Notes: generated from the sequence alone by a model not told the origin. A stretch of DNA of 64,000 bases from Dysidea avara (GCF_963678975.1 NC_089281.1:23974765-24038764), one strand, 5' to 3'. Shown: positions 45,040 through 57,152, numbered from the stretch's first letter. Numbers and translations: made by a program.

Positions 45040-45492
45040 TTAGCATAGTGGCATTCTCAATACATAAACATTGTTGTATTGACAAATGACAATTTCTCAT
45101 AGCAAACAACTATATACCAGTAGCATGCATGTAGTTGCACTTAACTAACACCATTTATAGCTATTAAACCCTCAGCAACCCTTCACTCTTTATCTCCTAC
45201 TGCATTAAAAACGATCGAGATACTCTAATAGAGCATTCAAGTAACTACTCTAATAGTGCAATCAAAGCTACAGCTTGTAGTCACCATATTTGCCCTATAG
45301 TTAGCTATAGCATTTACTATTTAGTTTAAAGCATTGGATTTATTGTAATTGCTAACTAAAAATAGCCTAAAATCCGATCTCAGAGCTTCTAAAATCTCAA
45401 AAGTTTCCGGAGAATTGTCATCAGATGCCTTACTTAACTATACCAATTTTCAGAAACCCCCTTTTAAAAATCCTAGATCTGCCACTGCTGAT

Positions 45493-46642
45493 CATATACA
45501 GTTGGTAGCTATTAACCACAAATGAAGAGCAAGTGCAAGTATTGCAAGGGCACAAAGAAATGACTTTTTAGATATAGCTGTTTTTGACATCAAATCAAAG
45601 TTCTCAAAATCATTGCACATTATGTTGTATATACTTTAAGTTAATCAAACTGTGTTTTTCAAAAAAACAAATTAGCCAGCCAGGAATTTCTAATTGGTCG
45701 CTTATATAAATGCCAGGGCTCATGCCAGGGTGACATGCATACAAGCTAGCCTCCATGCATGATGACTTATGCAAATTGTAGTGTGTGTATATGACCAGCA
45801 CTGGGCTGGACAATTGGCAGCTATTGAGCTACCAGCTCACCAATAGGTGGCTGCGCAGATGATGACTCAGACTGCTAACCGCTATAGGACTAAACTTTGT
45901 TGCTCATCAACAATAAGTCTGCACAATTAACACACAGAAACAGCAAAAGCTTGCTCTTTTATAGAGAAAAGCAAACCACAAACTATAGAAAACTATACAG
46001 ACAAACCAAATTATAGGAGAGCAGTAGTAGTCCAGGTAGTAGGGTGGAAGGGAGATGGTTCCACGGTGATGCCTGATGTTGGAAGAAACCTTCTGAAAAT
46101 GTATGGTTAAACTTCATTGGACTGGAAAATTGCTGCTTGACTCATGTAAAGTACTTCTGGTGGTTGTTTATATGGCCCCAAGGGAATACTTGCAACACAT
46201 TTTACAGGCTGAAAGAAACTGAATAAGGTGGTAAAGTGACAACCATTGCAAACACTGAAAGAGCATATACAAATGGTCGTGACTGTAAGGGAGTAGATTG
46301 GTTACAAGGCATACTGCTCTGTATTCCGCTATTTAAATGCTGTGCTGATTGTTGCATTAGGAAGGATTCCCACACAGGAAGGGCATGTGATAAAACAAGT
46401 GAGTCAATCAATAACCAAGTACTCAAAACTTTTATGAGCATTGATAAGATGTAAATAAAATGCCATGTTTTTGATACCTTGACTACTGTTGTTTCCTTAG
46501 CAAGAAACTTTACCCCCATTGCTCCAGCCGTGCACCCAGCTGTTAAACCAGGGACATAATATTGTATATGGATAATTCAGTGCACAGCTGAAGAATAGCC
46601 TATAGTTGGCTGCATGATGCTGTCATCCAAAATTTATATGCT
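45493..46642. other. No recognised gene (intron 1 of Ig gene 3)
   Basis: AT-rich; several short frames, none with a recognisable domain. Confidence 0.4.
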
Positions 46643-46992
46643 CAGGGGCGGACCCAGAGTTTGGAAAGAGGGGGGGCACCTTTCTGAAAAACAGTTGAAG
46701 ACCAAAAAAAACTTGCTGAAAACCAGTTGAAGACCAAAAAAAAAAAAAAAAAAAAAGGTCACGACAATAATAGCTTAATTGTTATCCTTACCAACTATAT
46801 CACGTATGTTATGTAAAATAAAATCCTATTTATAGCTTCATAGGTAAGCTACACTGCCTCATGAACATTGTGACTGCTTTATTAGAGTAATTGACTGCTC
46901 TATTAGAGTATCTCGATCTTGTATATGTATGCAATTTCTTGAAGGGGGGGGGGGGCATTTGCCCCAAATGCCCCATCCTGGATCCGCCACTG
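46643..46992. mobile_element. hAT-like element, 5-bp TSD
   Basis: Termini CAGGGGCGGACCCAG and CTGGATCCGCCACTG; atgct is duplicated at 46638-46642 and 46993-46997. The interior has gttgaagacc + A-run + ggtcac, as in the 8-bp-TSD elements at 33681 and 51978, and two CTCTATTAGAG-type words. Confidence 0.75.
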
Positions 46993-47816
46993 ATGCTCTC
47001 CCATGCGGGAGAATATAGCCAAAAGTGGGGTAGACAGGATGTCATGTGACATTACCCAAGGACATTCCTGTAGTCATGTGTGCCCTAATTATGTTATAGT
47101 TAATAAAAAAATTATGCTCATGACTCAAGATGGAAATTGCCTCAGTAATCCTTCATCAGATAAGAAGACTTGCTGTCGGTGCTTGTTCTTTTCTCTAATG
47201 AAACTGCAAAAACGATGGAAAGACAAAAAGAAATAGCTATAGTGCATGTATATCGATGTATATAGCCAACATTTGTTTGCAATCAACTATAACTAGGTAT
47301 ATAGCTATATACAGCATGAAGCTTCAAATCCATGCATGAGTAGATCAAACAAGGTATGATATTTACCAAGTGAAAAATCACTGGAAAATCACAGAAGATA
47401 ACAATACTGACACAAAATATATTGCTAGCTTAGTATCGGGTGTCCATGTATACCAGGTTTTTTGTCATTAGCTATAGACAGGTTTAAGGTGTGGCACTGG
47501 ACTGGCTATATTAACATAACACAATCTGGATTTGTGTAGGGCAAAAAGATCAATGCAAGCAAATATTAATTTTTCTGATCACTGCATTCTACATCAATTA
47601 ATCACTACCCAAAATAGAAACCTTGTCACTTTTTTGTGCAAGTGGTATGTGAAATTTAAATCGCTTCCTACATGAGCTTACTTTCAGCATCCGAAATGTA
47701 TCTGCATTCCGGGTCTAGGTTTAGAGCAAATGGTTTTAATCCCTGCTTTTATCGTTACTTAATTGGTAGGTTATAGCTACTTCTTGAGTTGCATGCATAT
47801 TTCTTTTCCCTTATAG

Positions 47817-48098
47817 CCAAGGGGGTGACACACAGGCACTCACTGTAGGTAGATCTGCGACTGCGGTCAAAGTCTTAGTCAAAGGTCAAGGTCACCAAAT
47901 TCGTGCCAAGTCAACGGTCAAGGGTTAAAAATTCCAACCCACAATCGAAAAGTACTGCATGAAATATCGTCGTTAAGTCACCTGTCACAGATCGAAAAAG
48001 GTTCTTAGTCACAGGTCAAAGCGAAATTTCGCCAGGTCAAGACTTTGACCGTGGTCGCAGATCTCCCTACAGCGCGTACCTACGTGACACTCCCTTGG
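47817..48098. mobile_element. Inverted-repeat element, sister of 21544-21848
   Basis: CCAAGGGGGTG and CACTCCCTTGG ends, taggtagatctgcgac subterminal words in both arms, and a centre rich in GTCAAGG/GTCACAGG. No clear target duplication. Confidence 0.65.
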
Positions 48099-48357
48099 AG
48101 CTACAAACTGTGAATGGCTGGTCGAATTCCGCCGGCGGCGCATTCTTAATGACCTGCAGTAGCTAGCCTAAGCCGCAATAAAATAAAACAAAGAGTGAGA
48201 GAGGGAAAAATCGGTCTGTCCGCCACGTGAGCCTGGACTACTATATACTAAAGCTATACTATAGTTATACTAAAGCTGTAGCTAGCTACTAGCTATACAA
48301 TACACATACACTTGATACACACAACACACACGAAAAGTCGAACTGCCGCTAACTTAC

Positions 48358-48436
48358 ATGGTGGTGGTAGTTGTCCATATACTGCGCTAATATACGACAG
48401 CACGATACTTGCAATAAACATACACCGCACCTTCAT
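48358..48436 (-). CDS. Ig gene 3, exon 1: signal peptide
   Basis: 26 codons, MKVRCMFIASIVLSYISAVY then GQLPPP and a T before GTAAGT. The codon aligned with the start of the other copies is GTG here, and an ATG two codons upstream takes its place, so the peptide is two residues longer. Intron 1 to exon A is 5.3 kb and full of mobile elements. Confidence 0.7.
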
Positions 48437-48559
48437 CCGAGTCATTACTGCGGCTATGGCTATCGCTACACAAGAAATAATGTGACAACATCGAGTCAGG
48501 TACATTAAATAATATGTAACACATTCGTATATTATCGGATACCGATTTGAATATTATTT

Positions 48560-49971
48560 TTTGTCAGGTGTATAATATAATAAAAATAACTATACTGATT
48601 TTCAGTGGAGCCCTGTGAAAAAAAGAAAGAAGAGTACAAACACAATCGTCTTTTTTGTACTAAGTGTTTTAGTCTCTGCAATTTGGTTTTTGTTAGCACT
48701 AGCTAACAAGCTGCCATGCAAGCAGACATTGCAATATCCTGCTCATACAGCATTTATTATTATTATTATCTAGGACCGGGTCACATACATGATACAACCA
48801 AGTACATACACCAACGTGACACCCCCCTGGTAAGTATATACACCAATGCAACAATCCCCTGGTGAGTTGATGCACACAACTAGGTGGTGCATGAAAGCAT
48901 GATTGAAATTATGATCCAAAATTAACTCAGTATATCACAATAGTGACAGACATGCAGATATAACACAATAGTGGCATTGTAACTAGAGGTCACCAGTAGC
49001 TAAATGCTGGTACATCATTGGTGTGGCAATGGCACAGTGATATGTACACAGTATATGTATACAAAACATACAGGAGAGAACTATACATTATTGCAGTATT
49101 GTATGCAGTAATACACATCACCAAAGATGAAAATTATTCAGCTATGCAGTCAAAATATTATTGTTCAAAAATAAGAGTTTAGGCTTTCTATGCTCGCTTC
49201 TCAAACTGTCAGAACTATGGGATCTAACAGATCTGTTAAACTAATTATTTAAACTAATATTGATGTAGCTATGTATGTGTTTTGTTTCTTTTGTGTGTGT
49301 GTTTGCCTTGCCAGGGCTCCAGCTGCTTAAAGCTTCTTGGTATACCCATGTGTATAGGCCCCTTATTTATTTCCTGTACACTTGTCTTAAACCATAATCA
49401 AATTGTGTTATTATACTCTTTGCCCTTGTAATGCGTATCCATGCAGGTACTGATCCAGTAATAAGCCATGTATATTCGGTGGCTAGCCCATATTTTAAAG
49501 TGAGATTCCTGAATGTAGTTTACACCGGGGAAAGAGCTGACAATATTATTGTCTAACTTGTACAGTGAAGACACAGTAATATGATGATAGTTCTTGTGTA
49601 CAATGTATCACGTATTTTGTAATCCCAGTACAGGCTGATCACGAGTTAACACTCCATAGCAGTGGTTAAACTGACAAATAAATCACATGCATTACACCTG
49701 TAACACTTGTGCACATACTACACATTCCTCTCTGTTGTATGTGATATGTAGGAGATGATAGCTCTATTGAATAGTAAATGTGAACTATCATCTCCTACTA
49801 ATCACATGCTCTGCAGGAATAAACAATACCTTTAAAGGTTATAGCTATAATATTCCCTGTGTGGTTTTCCTATTAATAGCCAACTTTACTAATTTTGATG
49901 TTGTCACATTGTGCCACAGCCCTAGGGTCATTTGCTGGCAATTATGGAAGAATTAATAGTATCTAGAGTGT
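48560..49971. other. No recognised gene
   Basis: Upstream of Ig gene 3. AT-rich, no supported frame. A pair of words (gaactatcatctcctac and gtaggagatgatag, about 49750-49800) forms an imperfect inverted repeat. Confidence 0.4.
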
Positions 49972-50731
49972 TGTTCCATAGTTATTACAGTCCTATAGTT
50001 TCAGTTTTAGAACCATACTCTTTATAATTACAGTTCCAGTTCTAGTTCTGGAACCATAACCTTTAGAATTACAGTTCTAATTCCAGTTCTGGAACCATAA
50101 CCTTTAGAATTACAGTTTTAGTTCCTGTTCAGAACCATGACATTCAAAATTATTCTTCAATTTCTAAAGCAACACTTATTTTAACTAAAGCATTACCAAA
50201 AGCCCATAATGAATTATGGACAGTCACTATTAAGTTATATATGCTATAGTCTTGCCAGGTTTAATTGTTTCATGTATGTGGCTAACTATAACACTAACAC
50301 TATATAGGGTGGTACTAAAAGACCTGTAGCTAATTAAGCACTGAACCAGACATAACAATGTGACTGAGACAGCATTGCATTTGGCATTCTCTTCTAACGC
50401 TATAGATAATCAGTTGTTTCAAGCAGTATTTTAGCACACTGATGCATACATGGTTGTAATACATACAGCTTTTATGAAGTTATATACTACATTAATTGCT
50501 AAATTTGTCTGCAGATAGCTAAATTCTAGTCCTATATAAGAGAATAAAATCTCATTGGCAAAAGTTGTATGGTTACGACCAGTTCTAATTCCAGTATTAA
50601 TTCCAGTACTTGATAAATTTTCTTTATAGTTCTAGTTCCAGTTTTTAGGAGAAAAAATGATAGTTCTAGTTCTTGAAAACCGCTGGAACTGGAATTATTT
50701 TAGTTCCAGTACTGAGAACTGGAACAACACT
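49972..50731. mobile_element. Probable hAT-like element, AGTGTTGTTCCA termini
   Basis: AGTGTTGTTCCA at the left, TGGAACAACACT at the right. Both subterminal regions consist of ggttc/ccagttct repeats; at 49990-50150 three ~50-bp units (cagttctggaaccataacct) are in tandem. I found no target duplication, so the boundary is tentative. Confidence 0.5.
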
Positions 50732-50985
50732 AAATCCATGCAAGGCTGAAGCTGTATGAAAGGGTGCAGCCTTCTGGGCAAAAATGTTGTGAAATGAAAG
50801 GTGGCGACGCTGCAATAATGTTAATGATAATACATTTTAATAATTATTGCACAAAGCCATTATTAAAATTATTATCATTAACATCATTGCAGCATCGCCA
50901 CCTTTGATTTCACAACTTTTTTTCACCCAAGCTATTGAAGGGGCCACACTCTTTTTATACAGCTTGACTGTTTTTGCATGGATTT
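50732..50985. mobile_element. Foldback of the 36.5-kb family
   Basis: aaatccatgcaa..gctgaagctgtat and the inverted right arm (atacagcttgactg..ttgcatggattt), arms ~115 bp, meeting around ttattgcacaaag. The left arm directly abuts the preceding element. Confidence 0.7.
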
Positions 50986-50999
50986 CACTTATTTTTTAT

Positions 51000-51900
51000 G
51001 TTAAATGCCTCATCAGGCATGCAAAGTCAACCATAAACTGGCTTTGAGGCTTGTTGTTACACACATGCATCATCGTTCTTCTTATCTATACAGATATGAT
51101 GATCATTATTAATAAACTAGAGCTCTACCAAATTGTGCAATACAGAAAAATACCTACCAATCCGATACCAAAGCCAAAGGATCTATAGCCATGCAATGAC
51201 CAATTACCTAATAACTATACTGATCATTAAATTGCGTTTTTATTAGTCTTAGTACTTAGTTGTATAATTATATCTAGGACTGAGTCACATACAACCAAGT
51301 ACATACACCAACCTGACAATTGCAACCTACCCATAGGGCATGTATAAACAGTGTCATAGTCAGCACTCAGAGTAGTCAACAGTGTGTGTGCTGGTGGAAA
51401 TGATGCACATGCATGCATACACATGCTGACAAGGGAGTTTAAATGGCATCAGAAAATCACAATGCTAAAACAATAATGCAACTTATACACAAATATTTAC
51501 AGGGATATAAAAGGCAATGCCTGCATGCATGTATACAGAAGTCCAGATCCTGTACCTAGCTTTGTCTAACCAAGGGCACATCACTCCATGGGCACTATAG
51601 TCTCACTGAACAAACCAGTGAAGAAAAAAATTGAGTGTTCTGATAAATGGCACCACCTCAATTTCCATAACCATGTAACCACTGACAGTAACCATGCAGC
51701 AAACTAAGCAAAACACAGAAGCTATAGAGCTTATAAGCAAAACATTCATCAATCTAAAGTACAAAGCTATCAGTCATACAGACCATGGAAATATTATTTG
51801 GGGAACATTTTGTAAAGGACGGACCAATCCAAAAATAGTGAGTATTGTGACAGAGATTAGTAGTCAGCCTGAGTGCGGACCTTCACTACTGATTTAAATA
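51000..51900. other. No recognised gene
   Basis: AT-rich. Sequence up to about 51090 resembles the right flank of the 36.5-kb foldback. The rest has no supported feature. Confidence 0.4.
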
Positions 51901-51977
51901 TCGATATGCTCCAATCAACTAGTTAACTATTGTCATGTGTTAGGCTAAGTGTAACTTGAATAACACCAACGTGGCAG

Positions 51978-52338
51978 CAGGGCCGCCTAGAGAAATTAAG
52001 GGGCCCAGGGCAAAGAGTTAAAGTGGGGCCCTTGACCCAAGTTGTAAGATGAAGACCAAAAAAAAAAAAAAAAAAAAAAAAAAAGGTCACAACCTGCTAG
52101 CAATAACAATAACTACCCATCACCAACCATATCTCCTTATCTATAAGCTTGCTACACTGCTCCTCTGAAGAATGCTATGACTGCTCTATTAGAGTATTTA
52201 GATCTGACTGCTCTATTAGAGTATATCGATCTTTTAAACAGGTATTCAGGGGGCCCTTCATGGGGCCTCCTGGGGCCCCTTTCAGGCTGGGGCCGGGGGC
52301 AAAATGCCCCAGTTGCCCCCCCCCTGTGGGCGGTCCTG
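51978..52338. mobile_element. hAT-like MITE copy 2, exact 8-bp TSD
   Basis: CAGGGCCG..CGGTCCTG with cgtggcag duplicated at 51970-51977 and 52339-52346. The right arm of the surrounding inverted repeat shows the empty site (gcgtggcaaccaag in inverse). Two CTCTATTAGAG words at 52180-52232 and an A-run of about 29 at 52056-52084. Confidence 0.9.
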
Positions 52339-53559
52339 CGTGGCAGCCAAGTTCGTCACTTTCTTCTGGTAGAAAACGATACAAATGTCTTAAAATCACG
52401 TGATTTTCCGTTGCAGCAGTTCGTAGGGTTCTTCGTATGCCACGATATTCACTCTCAACATTGTTCAAGTAGTCTATCATCAACTCAAAGTATTGGTGGT
52501 TTGATTTTATTGGTCAGTTTCCGGTGGCAGCACGATCTGTGCAGCTTTTTGGCGACAGACAAAATGTTTCTTGCTCTGGAGCACAGGACAAGCAGAACAG
52601 CAACTGCGCCGTGGGTCAGCAGTGACCATTACTATAGGTAAAGTACCTGCATGCGGAGTATGCATGGTTATAATTGAAGCTTGTTAGCCATCTGGCTGAG
52701 CCAGATGGCTAACAAAGTGCTGAAATTTTAGCCATATGCTGAAATTCGGCCAACATGATGCGATTTTTGCAAACAAATACCAGAATGGTTGATACATCAG
52801 TGAGACAGTCTCCAACAGCAAGAATACGTAGCTTATAAACACCTAACAATACGGCTATCTTGCCCAGTAAACGCATAGAGCAATCCAATGCATGAAATAG
52901 GCACTCACGTGATCGAAATTCAAATCGCGGAAATACCCATGAAATCGCTTTCATTTCTGAATAGGAACCATGCAGTGTGCTCCTTTTGTAAATATTTGTG
53001 TTAACTGTTCACTCAGGCGTGGTCTGGGCCAGTGCAGGTGTGTTTTATGCTGTGATGGCATCATACGGAAAGTGTGACTGCTGGGCTAATCGAGATGTTG
53101 AACCTAATGCACACAAACTGATTGTCACTTGTTTCCAAGTGATTTTAATGTCATTGGAATAGTTTATGGTTGTATTTTCCGAGATTTGAATATCGATCAC
53201 GTGAGTGCCTATTTCATGCATTGGGTTGCTCTATGCGTTTACTGGGCGAGATAGCCGTATTGTTAGGTGTTTGTAAGCTTCGTATCCTTGCTGTTGGAGA
53301 CTGTCTCACTGATGTATCAACCATTCTGGTATTTGTTTGCAAATATCGCATCATTTTGCCCGAATTTCAGCATATAGCTAGATGGCTCAGCCAGATGGCT
53401 AACAAGCTTCAATTATAACCATACTCCCCATGCAGGTACTTTACCTAGTACTGGTCATTGCTGACCCACGGCGCAGTTGCTGCTCTGCTTGTCCTGTGCT
53501 CCAGAGCAAGAAACATTTTGTCTGTCGCCAAAAAGCTGCACAGATCGTGCTGCTGTTCT

Positions 53560-53660
53560 ATACCATATGCGTATTTTGTACCATACGCGTATGGTACATA
53601 CCATATGCGTATACGCGTACGGTACAACCATACGCGTATGGTACAGTAATTCGTACCATA
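53560..53660. repeat. Left palindrome array
   Basis: Overlapping units of the palindrome taccatacgcgtatggta with variants (catatgcgtat, cgtacggtac). ACGCGT occurs three times. Confidence 0.9.
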
Positions 53661-53930
53661 TGAGTATAGCTAACCTGCATGGTAGCTATGCGTATAATAT
53701 CAAGCAGAAGGTTTTTGCACTGCCATACCTATTGATTATGCTGGATGGTGCTCTGCCTTCATTTCCTTTCAGGGAGGGGGAAGGGGCTAGTCTCCGAGAC
53801 TGGCTTAGCGGTTTCTGTTCATTGAAGATCGAGATACTCTATAATGGAGCAGTCATATTTCGATCTGATCATACTTATTCTATTCTCTAAAGCTAAGATG
53901 CATTTTGCTTTACTGTGGTTAAGATATAAC

Positions 53931-54397
53931 CGAGGCGTCTGACACGTATGGAATCTAGCATTAAGCATTAAGCAGGATTCAAATCCTTAAATCTTGGATA
54001 AATCGTTTAAATCTCTAAGGCTGAACGAATCTTTAAATCCTTAAATTTCTTGAAATTCCGTAAATTTTTATATTCTATTCCACAATTCTCCGTTTATTCT
54101 TTGTACAAGATCGAGATACTCTAATAGAGCAGTCAACTGCAGCAGTTGAAACTATTCTAATAGAATATTCATAATGTTAAACAGATATTGAAGAAAAAAG
54201 CCAAAATATAATTCAGAATTCTTCAAATTTAGTAGATCTTGCACTGCTATTCTGTAATTAAATACTTTGCACAATTCTAGTGGTTTATTTAAATGTATTC
54301 CAAAATATTTGAAATATATTAAATCCTGGTCAAAATCCCAAATCCCTGCTAAAATTTTGCAAATATTGAATCTAAGGTTTTCATGTTGGACCCCTCG
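53931..54397. mobile_element. hAT-like MITE, exact 8-bp TSD
   Basis: CGAGGCGTC..GACCCCTCG termini, gatataac duplicated at 53923-53930 and 54398-54405. Same terminal class as 6077-6716. The left interior has ttaaatcctt/taaatct words; the centre has a paired CTCTAATAGAG motif (54109-54171). Confidence 0.8.
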
Positions 54398-54405
54398 GAT
54401 ATAAC

Positions 54406-56840
54406 TTAATTGATTTTCTTTACTGCATGATGCATACCTACTGCTATATTATGCAATTTAAAATGAAAGAATATTGATGGCATAATATAAGTGATAAAAT
54501 TGCATGACATCTTATTTTGTTAGGACAATATATAGCTACAACATAACTGCAAGGGTCTAGACTCAAGGGTAGCATGCACTGATACCATGCACTTCTGCCA
54601 AATCATAGAATAAGCACTGATAGCTACTGCTGAATGAATGAATTGGACCAGACATTTGCTTGAGACCATCTGCAGCATTCTACTACAGTCATCAAATGAC
54701 TTGATCATGATGTATTTGTAAACATTATGCAAAGATAAATGGTATATAGCTATTTAAATTAATGCTTTACAGAATTGTGCACAAAGTTTAATTGCAATAG
54801 TTATTGAATAATACTTTCAGAATTAACTGCGGGTATACCGGTGTCACCAGTGTCTAACACTGGTAGCTGGACCTTGAGCTGGACATATAAAATTACTAGT
54901 AGGTAAAATTTTAAGGGGTATATAGGAAGAATCCTATAGTTAAATAATGAAATAGTTCATATAAAACAGGAATCATGGAGCATTAATTTTGCAGCAGGGA
55001 CTACTAAGTACAAAATTTATTGTTGGCAAATTTATTAACGGAACATTCCAAATAATAATTTTTCAATATAAATTTAATTTATGAGATAGATCAATTATTG
55101 GTGTACTGTTCCACAGTCTCGGTAGCTATATGATAAAAACAATAATTCTGGCAGATCCAGTCTTGAATTGTGTTAAGTCCTGCTGATCTAGTGGGATCTG
55201 ATAAGAATTCTATACATAGTGAAAAATAATAAAGATGAAATAATCAACTGGGTTGGAAACTTCATGAAAAAAATGATATCACCTATGTACAGTAAGCCAT
55301 AAAAGTATAAATCAAATGAAGAGGATTAAATATCATAAGTCTTGATTTCTAGTCATTGGTGTAATCTATAACGAATGTATCTCGTTGTCTGCTTAACAAA
55401 TGTATTTCATTTCATCAAAGTATCTGGCAGTTTCAATACAATAGTGCCACCATACACCCATGGATTCCCATCTTGAATTTTTATAATAAATGACTTTATT
55501 TCTCCACAGTGGAAAATGCTATTGCTTTTAAACTACACAAGCTGGTATAATGCATGTTCTTTAGAATAGTTGAGTTAAAATTATCTAGCTGTTGCATAAC
55601 AACCACAAACACTGAAAATTTATGGTAAATTTTAATTTTGTTTCTTCTTCCACACAGTACATTGTGGCTGCAATTGCTACACATATATTGCTTCCTATTG
55701 GATTCATGACCCATTGTTTAATTGATACAATGAAAATTCAAAAATCAGGCCATTATTACATAATGCTACTCCTCCTTCATACCTGTAATAGAGTTAATGA
55801 TGTAATTTAATGATGCAACATAATGTAATATAACTGTGATGTAATTTATGGATGCCTGTAATATAAATATTGTGTAAGAGTTATAGTTAGTTGTTATTGT
55901 GTGCTTTCAGTTATTGATTAATAATATTACATACAGTGGTATGTGCTGCCTTTTCTGTAAGGCTCTGTAGAACTGTTTCCAGCATACTGATATTCATGAT
56001 TATTTCAATGAATAACATTGAATTCATGGTTTAAGTGATATAAACACTAAGCCAGTAGACGTAGCGCTGTAGCTCAACATAAACATATTATAGATATTGA
56101 TATAATTCAGTATCCACAATTCCATATAAATACACATTAAAAATATTGCATTCTGATTGGTTAAAACATAGCGACCATATTAATTTGCATCCAAATCAAA
56201 CCAATTTTTTAGCTACTCTTATCTGAATGTACTCTTTAAAGTTAACAAGATCCGCATTAATTTGTGCTGCAGGTCCATTGTGATGAATGTGAGTGGTGGT
56301 ACTATTTACAGTATATGTAAAAAAGAAAGTATGTAAACAAGAAATTGGATCCTCAAAAGAAGAAGAGTGTATATAGCAGCCGGATAAATATGCAAAGATA
56401 GTAAGGGGCCATGTTACACAACTGATGACACTTCTGAAGTTCATTTTTTTAAGTTGTTAGCTTTGCACAAGCAGTATAATTATGTACAATTCATACTGTA
56501 GCTACCATGCACGTTGTAATTGCTCTCTACCCAATTGCGTTGTAAGTTGTCAGTTATCCACACTTATAATTGAGACCATTTGATAGCTAAAGTAGCATAC
56601 ACAGTACCATTCATGTGAAGTTCTGCAGACAACATGTACATAAGATTTAGGTACATCAGTAGCACTGTAGTGGGAACTGCATGGGCAAGGCAAGAATAAC
56701 AGTGTGCAACGTGTTGAAGAATAAATTTATAGTTACAGTTAAGCAGATTATTTTGTTGTGTTCTAAGTTTACTCAGCTAAAAATACCTGTAAAGGTAGAC
56801 CCATTGTAGCTATATAGGCGATGGCAAGGCTAGAAGACAT
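54406..56840. other. No recognised gene
   Basis: Body of the 3.4-kb insertion. AT-rich, short frames only, no recognisable domain. Confidence 0.45.
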
Positions 56841-56845
56841 TGAGA

Positions 56846-56991
56846 AAAGGCATAATACGCATATGGTACGTACCATACGCGTATGCCTATACCGTACGCG
56901 TATGGTACGGAAAATCGTACCGTACGCGCATGGTATGTACCATACGCGTATGGTACATACCATACGCGTACGGTACAAAATACGCATAACA
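56846..56991. repeat. Right palindrome array
   Basis: Units gtaccatacgcgtatggtac and variants (ccgtacgcgtatgg, ccgtacgcgcatgg), ACGCGT four times. The reverse complement of its end repeats the first ~40 bp of the left array. Confidence 0.9.
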
Positions 56992-57152
56992 CTGCCACCA
57001 GAAATTGACCAATAAAATCAAACCACCAATACTTTGAGTTGATGATAGACTATTTGAAGAAAGTGACAAACTTGGTTGCCACGCTGGTGTTATTCAAGTT
57101 ACACTTATCCTAACACATGACAATAGTTAGGTAGTTGATTGGAGCATATTGA

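Larger units (their letters stand above)
44207..45487. mobile_element. hAT-like element, 5-bp TSD, outermost of three nested elements
   Basis: Termini CAGTGGTGGATCTAG and CTAGATCTGCCACTG; ctgat is duplicated at 44202-44206 and 45488-45492. It contains the Harbinger-like element 44254-45039 and a paired CTCTAATAGAG motif (45211-45262). It lies in intron 1 of Ig gene 3. Confidence 0.75.
53554..56991. mobile_element. 3.4-kb insertion ending in palindrome arrays, 4-bp TSD
   Basis: Inserted in the right arm of the 5-kb inverted repeat; the empty site survives at 52526-52529 in the left arm. CTGC is duplicated at 53550-53553 and 56992-56995. The ends are TGTT..ATGCGTATTTTGTACC and the inverse ending AACA. 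Both termini then run into arrays of GTACCATACGCGTATGGTAC-like palindromes. The body has no long frame and includes a separate hAT-like MITE (53931-54397). TG..CA ends with a 4-bp duplication are reminiscent of integrase-type (Ginger-like) elements, but no protein is present to test this. Confidence 0.75.
51901..57152. repeat. Large inverted repeat (foldback), both arms carrying insertions
   Basis: The left arm runs 51901 to about 52935 and the right arm runs backward from 57152 to about 53175, around a loop of about 240 bp. Shared words include atgctccaatcaact, gtctatcatcaactcaaagt, gacagacaaaatgtttcttg and ccatctggctgagccagatgg. The left arm holds a hAT-like insertion (51978-52338). The right arm lacks about 100 bp (equivalent to 52367-52467) and holds the 3.4-kb insertion 53554-56991. 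A frame across the arm (KMFLALEHRTSRTATAPWVS) ends near a GTAAAG donor-like site and may be a captured exon. Confidence 0.8.

Noticed and set aside
46202-46519. 105-codon minus-strand frame
   Set aside because: No domain pattern, and it lies in an intron of Ig gene 3.
52177-52641. 154-codon frame near the hAT-like MITE
   Set aside because: It starts within the MITE and crosses its boundary into the foldback arm; a chance frame.
53560-53660. Centromeric or telomeric repeat
   Set aside because: The palindrome arrays are only ~100-145 bp long and sit exactly at the two ends of a single insertion with a target duplication.
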